A DNA stretch of 64,000 bases from the NCBI RefSeq assembly GCF_949152215.1, contig NZ_OX424407.1:872530-936529 (forward strand), given 5' to 3'. The stretch is from Lancefieldella sp. Marseille-Q7238. GTDB taxonomy: Bacteria; Actinomycetota; Coriobacteriia; Coriobacteriales; Atopobiaceae. The position numbers and the translations under genes were made by a program. The notes below the pieces were generated by a model. It had not been told where the DNA came from. It did not search any database and saw only the letters and a program-made list of their open reading frames with translations. The stretch's first letter is position 1; every line of letters begins with the position of its first letter. Of this stretch, positions 34,335 through 43,516 are shown piece after piece.

Positions 34335-36422
34335 TCACCTTTTAACAGACGGTCGCTTAACAGGCAACCGTTTGCCATGCAGCATATTCACCGGCAAAAA
34401 ATCAATCTGCCCGCGTTCTATTGTAACCGCAGAAACCTTGACCTTAATGCGATCTCCGATGCGCCACCTTTTGCCGGTAGCCTCCTCGGTAAGCATGAAC
34501 TGCTCCTCGTCGTAGCGAATCCACTCCTGCCCGAGATCTCTGACATGCAGCAGCCCTTCAGCATACGTCGTATCCAGCGTAATAAAGAGGCCAAAGCGCT
34601 CTACGCTCTCAATGGTTCCCCATGCCTCCTCGCCGATTCGGCTCTGATAGAACTCGGCCATTTTTATTTTCTGCGAAGCGCGGGCGGCGCTGTCGGCTAC
34701 ACGTTCGCGCTCAGAGCACGTCGCGCACAGCTGCGGAAGCGCTTTTATCTGCTCAAGCCGACCTTTTCCGAGATTCTTCTCGCCGGCGAGAAGAGCTTTA
34801 AGCGCGCGATGCACCAGTATGTCCGGATAGCGCCGAATGGGCGAGGTGAAATGACAGTACGCAGTGGCTCCAAGCGCGTAGTGGCCTTGATTGACGGGTA
34901 GATAAATCGCACGCTTTTGCGCTCTGAGCAGCACGGCATTAACCACACGGGCATAGGCGGTACCGCGCGATTTCTCAATCGCCTCGCGAATGGCACGGGG
35001 GTCTCCATTCGCTATGCGCGCGGCTTCTGCAGCCTCCAGGGCTCCGATGGCGATAAGCGCCGACAAACCGGCGCGCAGTGCCTCGGGGGAAGGCTGCTCA
35101 TGTACACGATAGGCTGTCTTACTGTCCGCGTCGGCAAGCATCTTGGCCACTGACTCGTTTGCCAGCAGCATCGCCTCTTCTATCAAATCTGTGGCGCGCG
35201 TTCTCCTGCGAACAGAGACACCGGTCGGATGCCCGTTTGTATCCAGCAGCATGCGCGTCTCAACGGTCTCAAAATCAATGGCTCCCCGCTCGCGACGAAT
35301 CTTCTGACGCTTCGCCCTGATTTCATCGAGAACCTCAAGCATTTCGACTAGAGCTGACTGCTGAGCCTCGCCGTCTGCAGCACCGTCCGATACAACGACA
35401 TCTTGAGCTTGCTTTCCTTCAAGCAAATCATCTGCCTGCTCATACGATAAGCGGGCTGCAGAACGAATCATAGCGTTCATCGCTTGAGCAGAACAGACGG
35501 CGCCCTTCTCGTCAAGTCTCATGCGAACGCTTACGGTCAGGCGATCTTCATGAGGGCGCAGCGAGCACAAATTATTGCAAAGCTGCTCAGGCAACATGGG
35601 GATAACACGATCCACAAGATACACCGAACAGGTCCGCACCTGCGCTTCAAGATCAATCGGCGAGCCCCAAGATACATATCGAGAAACGTCCGCGATATGA
35701 ACGTCGAGTTCATATCCGCCATCGGGCAGCCGACGGGCGCCCACAGCGTCATCAAAGTCCTTCGCGTCCGAAGGGTCTATCGTGATGCAGAGCGCTTCTC
35801 GCAAATCAACACGACTCGCGTCGTCCGCCAGCTCTGTATTGCTATCGAGTGACAGGCGTGACGCCTCTGCCAGAGCGCTTTGGGGAAACTCCGTAGCAAG
35901 TCCGAATGAGGCAATTACAGCCTCAATATTCATATCCAACTCATCGGACGAGCCGACACGCCGGTCAAGGGTAACCACTGCGGCGCTCATGCGCGTGGGA
36001 TACTCCACAATACGAGCGACTACAATGTCGCCGTGAGAGACACCGCAGCGCTTCGGCGAAGAGTCTTCCGGCAACACAAAGAAATCTCTTTGGATGCGGG
36101 CGTCCAGCGGTATAACAGCACCGAGAGGACCGGCGGTTTCATAGCGTCCTAAAAAAGTTGAGGTAGCACGTGTCAGCACAGAACGAACGATTGCCTGTGG
36201 CTCTCTGCCCCTTGCCGTTGCAAGAGACACCTGCACTTCATCGCCATCCATGCCTTCATGCAGACCATGGCGCGCAAGCGCAAAGGTGCCTTCAGGCGTA
36301 GTCACCGTCCCTGTTCCTGACCGCATTACGCGCAGGATTCCCGTTAGAAGCTTCGGCGATTTTCTCGCTCTTTTAACCCTACCCTGCTTGCGGTTGCCGT
36401 TATGTACCTTTTTGCGCGCCAC
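34335..36422 (-). CDS. rnr: Ribonuclease R
   Basis: RNase R is a 3'-5' exoribonuclease that degrades structured RNA and, with tmRNA and SmpB, non-stop mRNAs. The 695-aa protein has an N-terminal cold-shock-like region, the RNB catalytic domain with ITIDPSDAKDFDDAVG, and an S1 domain (GTIESVERFGLFITLD). It starts with GTG preceded by GAGGG. It heads the rnr-TPR-smpB cluster. An 18-bp perfect palindrome CTTCTCGCCGGCGAGAAG (34776-34793) lies within the coding sequence for LLAGEK. Confidence 0.95.
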   Translation of the reverse strand: MARKKVHNGNRKQGRVKRARKSPKLLTGILRVMRSGTGTVTTPEGTFALARHGLHEGMDGDEVQVSLATARGREPQAIVRSVLTRATSTFLGRYETAGPLGAVIPLDARIQRDFFVLPEDSSPKRCGVSHGDIVVARIVEYPTRMSAAVVTLDRRVGSSDELDMNIEAVIASFGLATEFPQSALAEASRLSLDSNTELADDASRVDLREALCITIDPSDAKDFDDAVGARRLPDGGYELDVHIADVSRYVSWGSPIDLEAQVRTCSVYLVDRVIPMLPEQLCNNLCSLRPHEDRLTVSVRMRLDEKGAVCSAQAMNAMIRSAARLSYEQADDLLEGKQAQDVVVSDGAADGEAQQSALVEMLEVLDEIRAKRQKIRRERGAIDFETVETRMLLDTNGHPTGVSVRRRTRATDLIEEAMLLANESVAKMLADADSKTAYRVHEQPSPEALRAGLSALIAIGALEAAEAARIANGDPRAIREAIEKSRGTAYARVVNAVLLRAQKRAIYLPVNQGHYALGATAYCHFTSPIRRYPDILVHRALKALLAGEKNLGKGRLEQIKALPQLCATCSERERVADSAARASQKIKMAEFYQSRIGEEAWGTIESVERFGLFITLDTTYAEGLLHVRDLGQEWIRYDEEQFMLTEEATGKRWRIGDRIKVKVSAVTIERGQIDFLPVNMLHGKRLPVKRPSVKR

Positions 36423-36500
36423 TATCCCTCTCTCGCACTTTTTCTGTATCTTCGATGTACTAATCGTTTCATTCTGATTTGACTAAGATATTACGATACG

Positions 36501-36530
36501 CGAAAGGGGTCGTCTCGCGAGCGACCCCTT
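36501..36530 (-). terminator. Terminator of the amidohydrolase gene
   Basis: A 9-bp stem AAGGGGTCG / CGACCCCTT is followed on the minus strand by a short TTTCG tract. It lies 48 bases past the amidohydrolase stop and upstream of rnr. Confidence 0.7.
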
Positions 36531-36577
36531 CCTCCTTAATCGATTAAAATCCTATCCGTTCAGGACTGGCTTATACC

Positions 36578-37825
36578 CTACAACGCGCCCCTAATGACAA
36601 TATCGCCTTCCTTCATGATAACTTCCATATTGTCAGGTGTCAGATCATGGATGTTGGAGGCAACGTCGCCCTTAACCACGAGAAGATCAGCAAGTTTACC
36701 CTTTTCAAGTGAGCCAAACTCATCCTCATGATGAACCATCTTTGCACCGTTCAGGGTACCGGCTTTGATGGTATCAAGAATGGAGATGCCTGCCTTATCA
36801 ACAAAGTCATACATCTCATCGATGGTGACATAGCCGTATGGAGTTACAAAGCTGAAGGAGTCAGAGCCAATAGTCAGGGTCACGCCACGCTCATATGCGC
36901 GACGAAGATTGGCATAGGTGCGCTCCAAGCCCTTCTCGATAACACCGTTGCCTGGGAATTTGTCCAGCTCCGGCGTCCACTCGGGCGGATATGTCGCATA
37001 CCAGGTTGGCAAAAAGCCGATGGTGGGAGTAAAGAACGTTCCCTGTTCAACCATCAGATCCATGGTCTTATCGTCAAGCTCAAAACCGTGAATGAGCTGC
37101 TCGCAGCCACAGCGAACTGAATCATACGCGGCAGAAACGCTGTTGTACGAATGCGACCATACGGGAATGCCGACCATTGCGGCTTCATCGCAGACCGCCT
37201 TAATCTCCTCGTAGCAGTAGTGCTGATCCCTGCCGGAGTCCCAATGCCAGATACCGCCACCGGTTGCCCAAATCTTAATGGCGTCAGGGTTCTCGCGAAG
37301 ACGACGGCGTACCGCCTTGCGCAAATCCCACGGACCGTCTACCTGGTCTCCCCATGGGTGGCTGTCTTTTGAAATCTGCAGTGGGAGATGGTGCGAATCG
37401 CCATGTCCGGCAACGCGGCAAAAACCAAGCCCGGTCGCGTAAATGCGAGGACCTTTCATAATGCCCATATTCACCAAATCGCGAATGGCAATACCGTTGC
37501 GGCCAATCTCGCACACGGTGGTAAGACCGTGCGTCAGAGCATCGTAGGACTGCTTGACCGCGCAAGCCTGCTTCTGAGCAACGGATTCAATAACCCAATC
37601 GTTGTCATCGTCTGTCAGATTTCCGGAAAAGTGCAGGTGAGAATCGATAAGACCGGGCATAATGGTACGGCCCTGAATGTCACGAACCTCATAACCCTCG
37701 GGAACCTCAGTCCGAGGTCCTACATAGGTAATCTTTGTATCGTCGACAAGGACCAAGGAGTCCTCAACCGGAGCTGAACCGGTACCGTCAACGAGTTTAC
37801 CGCCTACAAAAGCATACCTTCCCAT
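36578..37825 (-). CDS. Metal-dependent amidohydrolase
   Basis: The 415-aa protein belongs to the amidohydrolase superfamily. It has the first metal motif in MPGLIDSHLHFSG, further histidines in VWSHSYNS and LIHGFELD, and the catalytic Asp in TIGSDSF. The overall pattern (AFVGGKLVDGTG at the start, LADLLVVKGDVASNI at the end) resembles Xaa-Pro dipeptidase or imidazolonepropionase-like members. The start at 37825 has GGAGAGG upstream; a longer frame reaches 37858. It is 53 bases after an APC amino-acid permease gene, suggesting that the permease imports an amino acid derivative or peptide-like substrate that this enzyme hydrolyses. Confidence 0.9.
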   Translation of the reverse strand: MGRYAFVGGKLVDGTGSAPVEDSLVLVDDTKITYVGPRTEVPEGYEVRDIQGRTIMPGLIDSHLHFSGNLTDDDNDWVIESVAQKQACAVKQSYDALTHGLTTVCEIGRNGIAIRDLVNMGIMKGPRIYATGLGFCRVAGHGDSHHLPLQISKDSHPWGDQVDGPWDLRKAVRRRLRENPDAIKIWATGGGIWHWDSGRDQHYCYEEIKAVCDEAAMVGIPVWSHSYNSVSAAYDSVRCGCEQLIHGFELDDKTMDLMVEQGTFFTPTIGFLPTWYATYPPEWTPELDKFPGNGVIEKGLERTYANLRRAYERGVTLTIGSDSFSFVTPYGYVTIDEMYDFVDKAGISILDTIKAGTLNGAKMVHHEDEFGSLEKGKLADLLVVKGDVASNIHDLTPDNMEVIMKEGDIVIRGAL

Positions 37826-37878
37826 AATCCTCTCCAATTCTTTGTCGTTATCCGACACAGTGCCGCGTATTTTTCGCG

Positions 37879-39309
37879 CTATCCGCGCTTGTTAAACGCC
37901 AGAAGAATTACAAGGCCTATAAGAATCCACGCGCCGGTAATCATCCATTCAACAGGCTTCATTGCGGCTGGGCTGAAGGGAACGACCATAAGGGCGATGA
38001 TAATCGCTCCAGCAAGAATGGCGCATATGATTCCGAATATGCCACCATTGACCTTGTAAGGCCGCGGAAGATCAGGTTCCGTCCGACGCAGGCGCAGGCA
38101 GGCCAAACCGGCCATCGTGCAGGCAAAAATAAAGCCGAGCGACGCAACGTTTGTCAAAGGAACGAGCATATTGCGGCCCAAGAACGGCCCCACAAGGGTG
38201 AGACAGGCCATGAAGATATTGGCCGTTTTCGGCGCGCCCGACTTTGGGTCAAGACGAGCAAAGCTTTCAGGCAGCATCTTCTTGCGACCCAGAGCCAGCA
38301 GAAGGCGAGTTGAAGCGCCGAAGAACGAATTCATGGGACCAAGGGGTCCAAGTGTCGCGATAATGAGCATCGCGATATAGAAGAAGATGTTAATGCGCTG
38401 AAGCACTGCAAGCGCAGGCACAGAACTCTTCACAAATTCATGCCAGTCAATCATGGTGCCGAAGGCGTAAATGCAGATGAGATAGAAAATACCAGAAGCT
38501 ATGAGCGCGAGCGCCGGAATGATACCAAATTTCTTCCAATCCAAACCCTCAGAAGCTTCTTCAGCCTGCTGAGGAATAGTATCGAATCCGGCATAGAAGA
38601 AGGGTGTCATGACGAGAACGGCAATGACTCCGCCCAAAAATGAAGTCGCTTTTGTTGGATCTCCGCTTGCAACCTCAGTAGCCTGTGAGAAAAGAGGCAT
38701 ACCATTTTGCGGTGAGCCCACAAAAAATGAGATCACCATTGCAAGAACCATGCCAGCAAGCAGAGCCTTAGTAAGGAAGCTGGACAGTTTTGCCGCCGCT
38801 CCCGCACCCCTAAAGTTAAGGAAGATAACGAGAACCGCAAAACCTAAAGCAATAATCGTCGGCCATAGATACACGTCCGCACCAAGAATGGTATAGAGCT
38901 TGACGGATCTCAACCATGAAAGCACAGGGAAGGCACCAAAACGATCCGTCAAAAGCGTTGAGATCGCAATAGCTTCCCACGGACACAGAGGCGCGTTACC
39001 CAAAAGCAGCATCCAGCCGGTAAAGAAGCCAACCGGGCGGCCAAAAGTTCTGTCCGTGTATTCAATGATGCCACCTGAAATGGGAATTGCAGCGGTCAGC
39101 TCGCCAAAGACCATGCCAATCGGAACCAAAAACAGCGCACCGATTGCAAACGCGATCATTGCCGGATACGGGCCACCGCCAAGAATCATCCAGTCGCCGA
39201 CCAAAAGCACCCATCCGGTGCCGATAATCGCGCCAAATCCAATAGTAAAGAAGTTAAAAAGCGAGAGCGACTTCTTCATTTGCGGTGCGGAAACATCTGT
39301 ACTTGCCAT
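37879..39309 (-). CDS. APC-family amino-acid permease
   Basis: The 476-aa protein has about twelve membrane segments. The first carries the APC superfamily motif FTIGFGAIIGTGW. SGGIIEYTDRTFGRPVGF and MTPFFYAGFDTIPQQAEE are further family segments. It lacks a signal peptide and starts MASTDVSAPQMKKS. It precedes the amidohydrolase gene, with which it probably forms a two-gene transport and hydrolysis unit. Substrate is unknown. Upstream (39367-39394) is an inverted repeat, AAAATGAT / ATCATTTT, that may be an operator. Confidence 0.92.
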   Translation of the reverse strand: MASTDVSAPQMKKSLSLFNFFTIGFGAIIGTGWVLLVGDWMILGGGPYPAMIAFAIGALFLVPIGMVFGELTAAIPISGGIIEYTDRTFGRPVGFFTGWMLLLGNAPLCPWEAIAISTLLTDRFGAFPVLSWLRSVKLYTILGADVYLWPTIIALGFAVLVIFLNFRGAGAAAKLSSFLTKALLAGMVLAMVISFFVGSPQNGMPLFSQATEVASGDPTKATSFLGGVIAVLVMTPFFYAGFDTIPQQAEEASEGLDWKKFGIIPALALIASGIFYLICIYAFGTMIDWHEFVKSSVPALAVLQRINIFFYIAMLIIATLGPLGPMNSFFGASTRLLLALGRKKMLPESFARLDPKSGAPKTANIFMACLTLVGPFLGRNMLVPLTNVASLGFIFACTMAGLACLRLRRTEPDLPRPYKVNGGIFGIICAILAGAIIIALMVVPFSPAAMKPVEWMITGAWILIGLVILLAFNKRG

Positions 39310-39468
39310 GCCAAATCTCCCCTACAACTCAAAACGTATGAAGTTCTCTAGCCGTATCCTCACACGAAAATGATAAAAACGATTACATCATTTTGCGAGC
39401 GGTCGTATAAATCATGTAGACGGATTACAGCGTTTCGCTTCTCCGACTGACGCGATAGCATACCGCTG

Positions 39469-39500
39469 AAAAAATGGCGAGAAGACCAATCTTCTCGCCA
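39469..39500 (-). terminator. Terminator of ftsE-ftsX
   Basis: The 10-bp stem TGGCGAGAAG / CTTCTCGCCA is followed on the minus strand by TTTTTT, 38 bases past the ftsX stop. Each arm contains the 9-mer GGCGAGAAG that is over-represented in this window. Confidence 0.92.
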
Positions 39501-39537
39501 TTACATGCTTCAGTACCGTACTATGTGCGTTTACAAT

Positions 39538-40473
39538 CTACACTTTCAGATAGCGCCCCATGGCAATCGCAGAACCAAAAAGACCCAGCAACAATCCGAG
39601 CAGCAAAAGCAAGCCGCTCATGCCCCACACCACATAGGTCGGAATGGCAAAGGTCAAAAATGACATGCTCTCCGTCAGACGCGGAAGCACAAAGTGCATA
39701 CCGATAACGAGCGTTACCACGGCGAGAATCGCGCCAATCAGGGCCTCAAGCGCGCCTTCCATCAAAAACGGCCCGCGGATAAAGCTGTTAGAGGCTCCTA
39801 CCAGGCGCATGATAGCAATCTCACGGCGACGCGCGTTGATTGCCAGACGAATGGTGTTGTTGATGAAGACGAACGCCACAAAAATAAGGAGCGCTACCAG
39901 CACGATGGCGCCGATACGGATGTACGAGGTAACGCTGAAAAGCCTCTCGACAGTTTCGCGGCCGTACTGGACGTCACCTGAAGGATTGTCCTTGTTGTCC
40001 GCGATGGCCTTAAAATCACTTGACGAGGAAATCTTCTGGGCTGTTGACTCTACCTGCTTGGGATCCTTCATCTTGATAACAAGTGAGGCCGGAATGGGGT
40101 TCTGACCGTCGAGCGCGCTGACCGCGTCAGCGGCATTGCGGTAGGACATAGTGTTCCTGTATTCCTCGAGAGCCTCGTCCTTGCTCTTGTACGTCACAGA
40201 TTCAACGTTGTCCCAACCCTGCACCTGCTTGGTAAAGGCGTCAACGGCGGTCTTGTCGGCATCGTCTGAGAGGAACGCCTGGATGGTAACGCGATTCTCA
40301 ACGTTGCCGACCATGTTTTCAATCAAAGCTGAGCCAAGCACAAACAAGCCGATGATAAAAAGCGACAGGAAGATAGTAACAACAGCGCCAAAAGCCGTTG
40401 ACCAGTTCCTCCTAAAGTGATGACCCGCCTCACGCAGGGAATAGCCAAAATTAGAGAGCACCATAATAGCCAT
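39538..40473 (-). CDS. ftsX: Cell division permease-like protein FtsX
   Basis: FtsX is the membrane partner of FtsE; the pair activates peptidoglycan hydrolases at the septum. The 311-aa protein has an N-terminal membrane helix (FGAVVTIFLSLFIIGLFVLG), a large extracellular loop (ENRVTIQAFLSDDADKTAV) and three C-terminal helices with the MacB/FtsX-type segment RLAINARRREIAIMRLVGAS. The start is ATG 40473, preceded by GGAGAAAGGGGG and overlapping the end of ftsE by 23 bases; the frame open to 40554 lies within ftsE and is not supported. Confidence 0.95.
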   Translation of the reverse strand: MAIMVLSNFGYSLREAGHHFRRNWSTAFGAVVTIFLSLFIIGLFVLGSALIENMVGNVENRVTIQAFLSDDADKTAVDAFTKQVQGWDNVESVTYKSKDEALEEYRNTMSYRNAADAVSALDGQNPIPASLVIKMKDPKQVESTAQKISSSSDFKAIADNKDNPSGDVQYGRETVERLFSVTSYIRIGAIVLVALLIFVAFVFINNTIRLAINARRREIAIMRLVGASNSFIRGPFLMEGALEALIGAILAVVTLVIGMHFVLPRLTESMSFLTFAIPTYVVWGMSGLLLLLGLLLGLFGSAIAMGRYLKV

Positions 40474-41428
40474 AGCCCCCTTTCTCCTGATCGCGCACGA
40501 TATGGCCGGCTTCAAGCGCAATAACACGCTTGCGCAGAGAGTCAACCATCTCACGGTCGTGCGTTGCCATTACAACCGTTGTACCAGCGCGATTGATGCG
40601 ATCAAGCAGTTTCATAATGCCGAGCGAAATAGCCGGGTCAAGGTTGCCGGTGGGCTCGTCGCAGATAAGCAGCGGCGGGCGGTTGACCATGGCGCGAGCA
40701 ACGGATACGCGCTGCTGCTCGCCGCCGGAAAGCTGATCGGGATACGCGTCCATCTTCTGTCCAAGACCCACGAGGCGCAGTACCTCAGGAACCTGAACAT
40801 TGATAATAGAGCGCGGCTTGCCAATGCACTCAAGCGCAAATGAAACGTTTTGATAGACCGTCTTGTCGGGAAGCAGCTTAAAATCCTGATACACCGTGCC
40901 AATCTGACGGCGCAGATACGGGACTTTAGAATTTCTCATCTTAGTGAGATCCTGGCCGGCAATAATCACTTTGCCGCCCGTGGTCTTTTGCTCACGGGTA
41001 ATAAGGCGCAGCAAAGACGACTTGCCCGACCCCGAGTGACCAACGACAAATACAAACTCACCGGGATAAATATCGGCACTGATGCCGTCAAGCGCGGGTT
41101 TTTCAGGCTGCGACGGGTACACAAGCGTTGCCTTTTGAAATGAAATGGCCGGAGTTCCCGTACGGGAAATCGTTGGCTCGTCTTCACGGGCAAGGTCAGC
41201 AAACAGGCTGGCTCGATCCACCGGAGCCTGTTCCGGCTCCGTTTGCTCTTCAGCTGTAACAACATGAACACCGTCAGCAGTATCAAGCGGATCAAGTGAG
41301 TTGTCACTTGCAGGCGCGCTGTTCTGCTCGCCATATTCGCTCACGAGGCCGGCGTCGGGCGAAATCACGCCAAAACGCTCCTCTACATCGGCATTTTGTT
41401 GTTCATCGGTACGAAAATGATTAGCCAC
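40451..41428 (-). CDS. ftsE: Cell division ATP-binding protein FtsE with long N-terminal extension
   Basis: FtsE is the ABC ATPase that pairs with FtsX. The ABC domain starts near residue 94 ([14 protein letters not shown]) and contains Walker A GHSGSGKS (130-137), signature [15 protein letters not shown], Walker [13 protein letters not shown] and the H-loop MATHDRE. The preceding 93 or so residues are acidic and apparently disordered ([20 protein letters not shown]), absent from ordinary FtsE (about 220-230 aa). A GTG start with AAGGAG five bases upstream supports the long form. ftsX follows with overlap. Confidence 0.95.
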   Translation of the reverse strand: MANHFRTDEQQNADVEERFGVISPDAGLVSEYGEQNSAPASDNSLDPLDTADGVHVVTAEEQTEPEQAPVDRASLFADLAREDEPTISRTGTPAISFQKATLVYPSQPEKPALDGISADIYPGEFVFVVGHSGSGKSSLLRLITREQKTTGGKVIIAGQDLTKMRNSKVPYLRRQIGTVYQDFKLLPDKTVYQNVSFALECIGKPRSIINVQVPEVLRLVGLGQKMDAYPDQLSGGEQQRVSVARAMVNRPPLLICDEPTGNLDPAISLGIMKLLDRINRAGTTVVMATHDREMVDSLRKRVIALEAGHIVRDQEKGGYGYYGAL

Positions 41429-41515
41429 AGATGCTCCTTTTCACATACCGTAGAAACAGATACAGGGGTAATTCTACCAAACACGCAGGTATCTTGCGAA
41501 ATCACCACGTAGATT

Positions 41516-42394
41516 TTACGTTATCGCCTGAAATGACTTAAAACCTTCACCAAACGCCTCGTGAACCTCGGACACAAACACGAGCGCCTCGGAGTCTATC
41601 TCGGCCACAATCTCTTTGAGCTGGATTGATTCTGAACGATTGAGTACCACAAGAAGAACGGGCTTGGTATTACCGCTCCACACGCCGCGAGCCTGCAGCT
41701 CCGTACAACCGCGGTTGAGTGAGTAGAGAATCTCATGAGCTATCGCGTCATGCTCCTTGGAGATGATGTACGCCGCGCGCTCCGACTTGGGGCCGTCAAC
41801 CACATAGTCGAGCACTTTGCCTGTAATGAACATGGCCAGCATCGAATACAGTCCGCTCTCCAGTGAAAAGACGGGAATGGAGATTATGATGACAACCATA
41901 TCAACAATGATAACCGCGGTGCCCATGGGAACCAGGAACCTCTTTGCGAAGGCCTGGGCGATAATATCGGTGCCACCCGTGTTGGCGCCAGCTCGAAATA
42001 CCAGGCCGAGTCCAATGCCACAGATAATGCCGCCCCAAAGCGACGCGAGTATCAAATCATGCTTTCCAAGCACCGGAAGAACCGGCGCGAGAAGGTCGAT
42101 AAATAGCGAGGACACCATGAAGCCTACGACTGAGCGGACCACATAGCTCTTGTTTCCTCCTCGTATGACAAAGACGATGAGAATGATGTTCATGGCGATG
42201 GTCTGAGCGCCAATAGGCAGCTCAATGCCGGCGGTTGCCGCAAGCGCGTGAAATACCGTTGCGAGACCAGTGATACCACCGGCCGCGATGCCGTACGGAA
42301 TCTCAAAGCAATCGAGGCCAATCGCAAAGATTATCGAGCCAAGTATGATGAAGAATGTATCGCGGACAAGCGTGCGTATTTTCATTCTTTTCAT
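41516..42394 (-). CDS. YitT/DUF2179 family membrane protein
   Basis: The 292-aa protein has five or six membrane segments (TLVRDTFFIILGSIIFAIGL, GITGLATVFHALAATAGI, HDLILASLWGGIICGIGLGL) and a C-terminal soluble DUF2179 domain (GPKSERAAYIISKEHDAIAH to EVHEAFGEGF). The motif GLVFRAGANTGGTDIIAQ is typical. The physiological role of the family is not settled. Its ATG overlaps the prfB stop (ATGA), so it is translated with prfB. Confidence 0.9.
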   Translation of the reverse strand: MKRMKIRTLVRDTFFIILGSIIFAIGLDCFEIPYGIAAGGITGLATVFHALAATAGIELPIGAQTIAMNIILIVFVIRGGNKSYVVRSVVGFMVSSLFIDLLAPVLPVLGKHDLILASLWGGIICGIGLGLVFRAGANTGGTDIIAQAFAKRFLVPMGTAVIIVDMVVIIISIPVFSLESGLYSMLAMFITGKVLDYVVDGPKSERAAYIISKEHDAIAHEILYSLNRGCTELQARGVWSGNTKPVLLVVLNRSESIQLKEIVAEIDSEALVFVSEVHEAFGEGFKSFQAIT

Positions 42395-43506
42395 GAAGCG
42401 TCCTTTTGTCCGACAATCCAGCGGTGATACGCGATGATAAAGGGGTCAAGATCTCCATCACTCAAGACAGCATCAACGTTACCCGTTTCCTCTCCAGTGC
42501 GGAGATCCTTAACCAGCTGGTATGGATAGAGGACATAACTGCGGATTTGATTGCCAAATGAGATCTCATGCTTAGGTCCACGCAGCTCATCAAGCTCCGC
42601 CTCACGCTTTTCTCGCTCGATTTCATACAGGCGGGAACGGAGAATGTTCATGGCCGCGGCCTTGTTTTGCAACTGGCTACGCTCGTTTTGACACGTCACA
42701 ACGGTACCGGTAGGAATATGCGTGATGCGCACCGCGGAGTCGGTGGTGTTCACTCCCTGCCCGCCGGGTCCCGATGCGTGATAGACGTCAATGCGCAGGT
42801 CACTAGGGTCAATTGCGACTTCTATGTCGTCCGGCAAGACCGGAAGCACTTCAACGCCGGCAAAGCTTGTTTGGCGACGTTTCTTATCGTCAGTGGGAGA
42901 AATGCGAACCAAACGATGGACGCCTTGCTCGGCGCGAAGCATTCCATACGCGTTTTTGCCCGACACGGTAAACGTAGCGCGGTCAATACCAATAACTTCA
43001 GCGGGAATTGCCTCCGCGATATCCACGCCCCACCCGCGACGCGCCGCATAGCGAAGATACATGTGGTAGAGCATATCCGCCCAGTCCTGGGCTTCAAGGC
43101 CGCCTTGCCCCGGCTTGACGGTAACAATCGCGTCGCCGTGATCAAGCTCATCCGTAAACCAGCTGGAAAGCTCCAACTCCGAAAGGTCATGCTCAAGTGC
43201 ATCGACAAGCTGCTCCGATTCGGCGAGAAGCCCCTCGTCTCCTGTTTCATCACCCAACTCACGAGCGGCCTTCGCGTCATCCAACTTCGTTCGAGCCGCG
43301 TCAATGCCGGCGACATCGTCCTTCAAGTTTGCGAGATGAGCCATGGTCTCCCGCGCAAAATCAGCGTCGTTCCAAAAGTCAGGTTGTGCGCTTACCGAAG
43401 TAAGACGCGCTATTTCTTTGCGCTTCTCGTCAATATGAAGATACTGTTCGACTTCACCAAGACGAACGGCAAGAGCGCCTAAAGAGGCGTGCTCGGTTTC
43501 AGCCAT
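42391..43506 (-). CDS. prfB: Peptide chain release factor 2 with SPT tripeptide
   Basis: RF2 terminates translation at UGA and UAA. The 371-aa protein has the GGQ catalytic loop (SGPGGQGVNTTDSAVRITHI, 248-250). The codon-recognition tripeptide, normally SPF, reads SPT here (residues 203-205 in RLVRISPTDDKKRRQTSF; codon ACT at 42894-42892). The reading frame is continuous through the region where many bacteria have a programmed frameshift, so none is used. AGG motifs precede the ATG. It follows secA by 10 bases and overlaps the YitT gene. Confidence 0.96.
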   Translation of the reverse strand: MAETEHASLGALAVRLGEVEQYLHIDEKRKEIARLTSVSAQPDFWNDADFARETMAHLANLKDDVAGIDAARTKLDDAKAARELGDETGDEGLLAESEQLVDALEHDLSELELSSWFTDELDHGDAIVTVKPGQGGLEAQDWADMLYHMYLRYAARRGWGVDIAEAIPAEVIGIDRATFTVSGKNAYGMLRAEQGVHRLVRISPTDDKKRRQTSFAGVEVLPVLPDDIEVAIDPSDLRIDVYHASGPGGQGVNTTDSAVRITHIPTGTVVTCQNERSQLQNKAAAMNILRSRLYEIEREKREAELDELRGPKHEISFGNQIRSYVLYPYQLVKDLRTGEETGNVDAVLSDGDLDPFIIAYHRWIVGQKDAS

Positions 43507-43516
43507 GTCCTACCTG

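Noticed and set aside
42391-43506. Programmed +1 frameshift in prfB
   Set aside because: The reading frame is continuous through the region where the frameshift site would lie; no in-frame TGA interrupts it.
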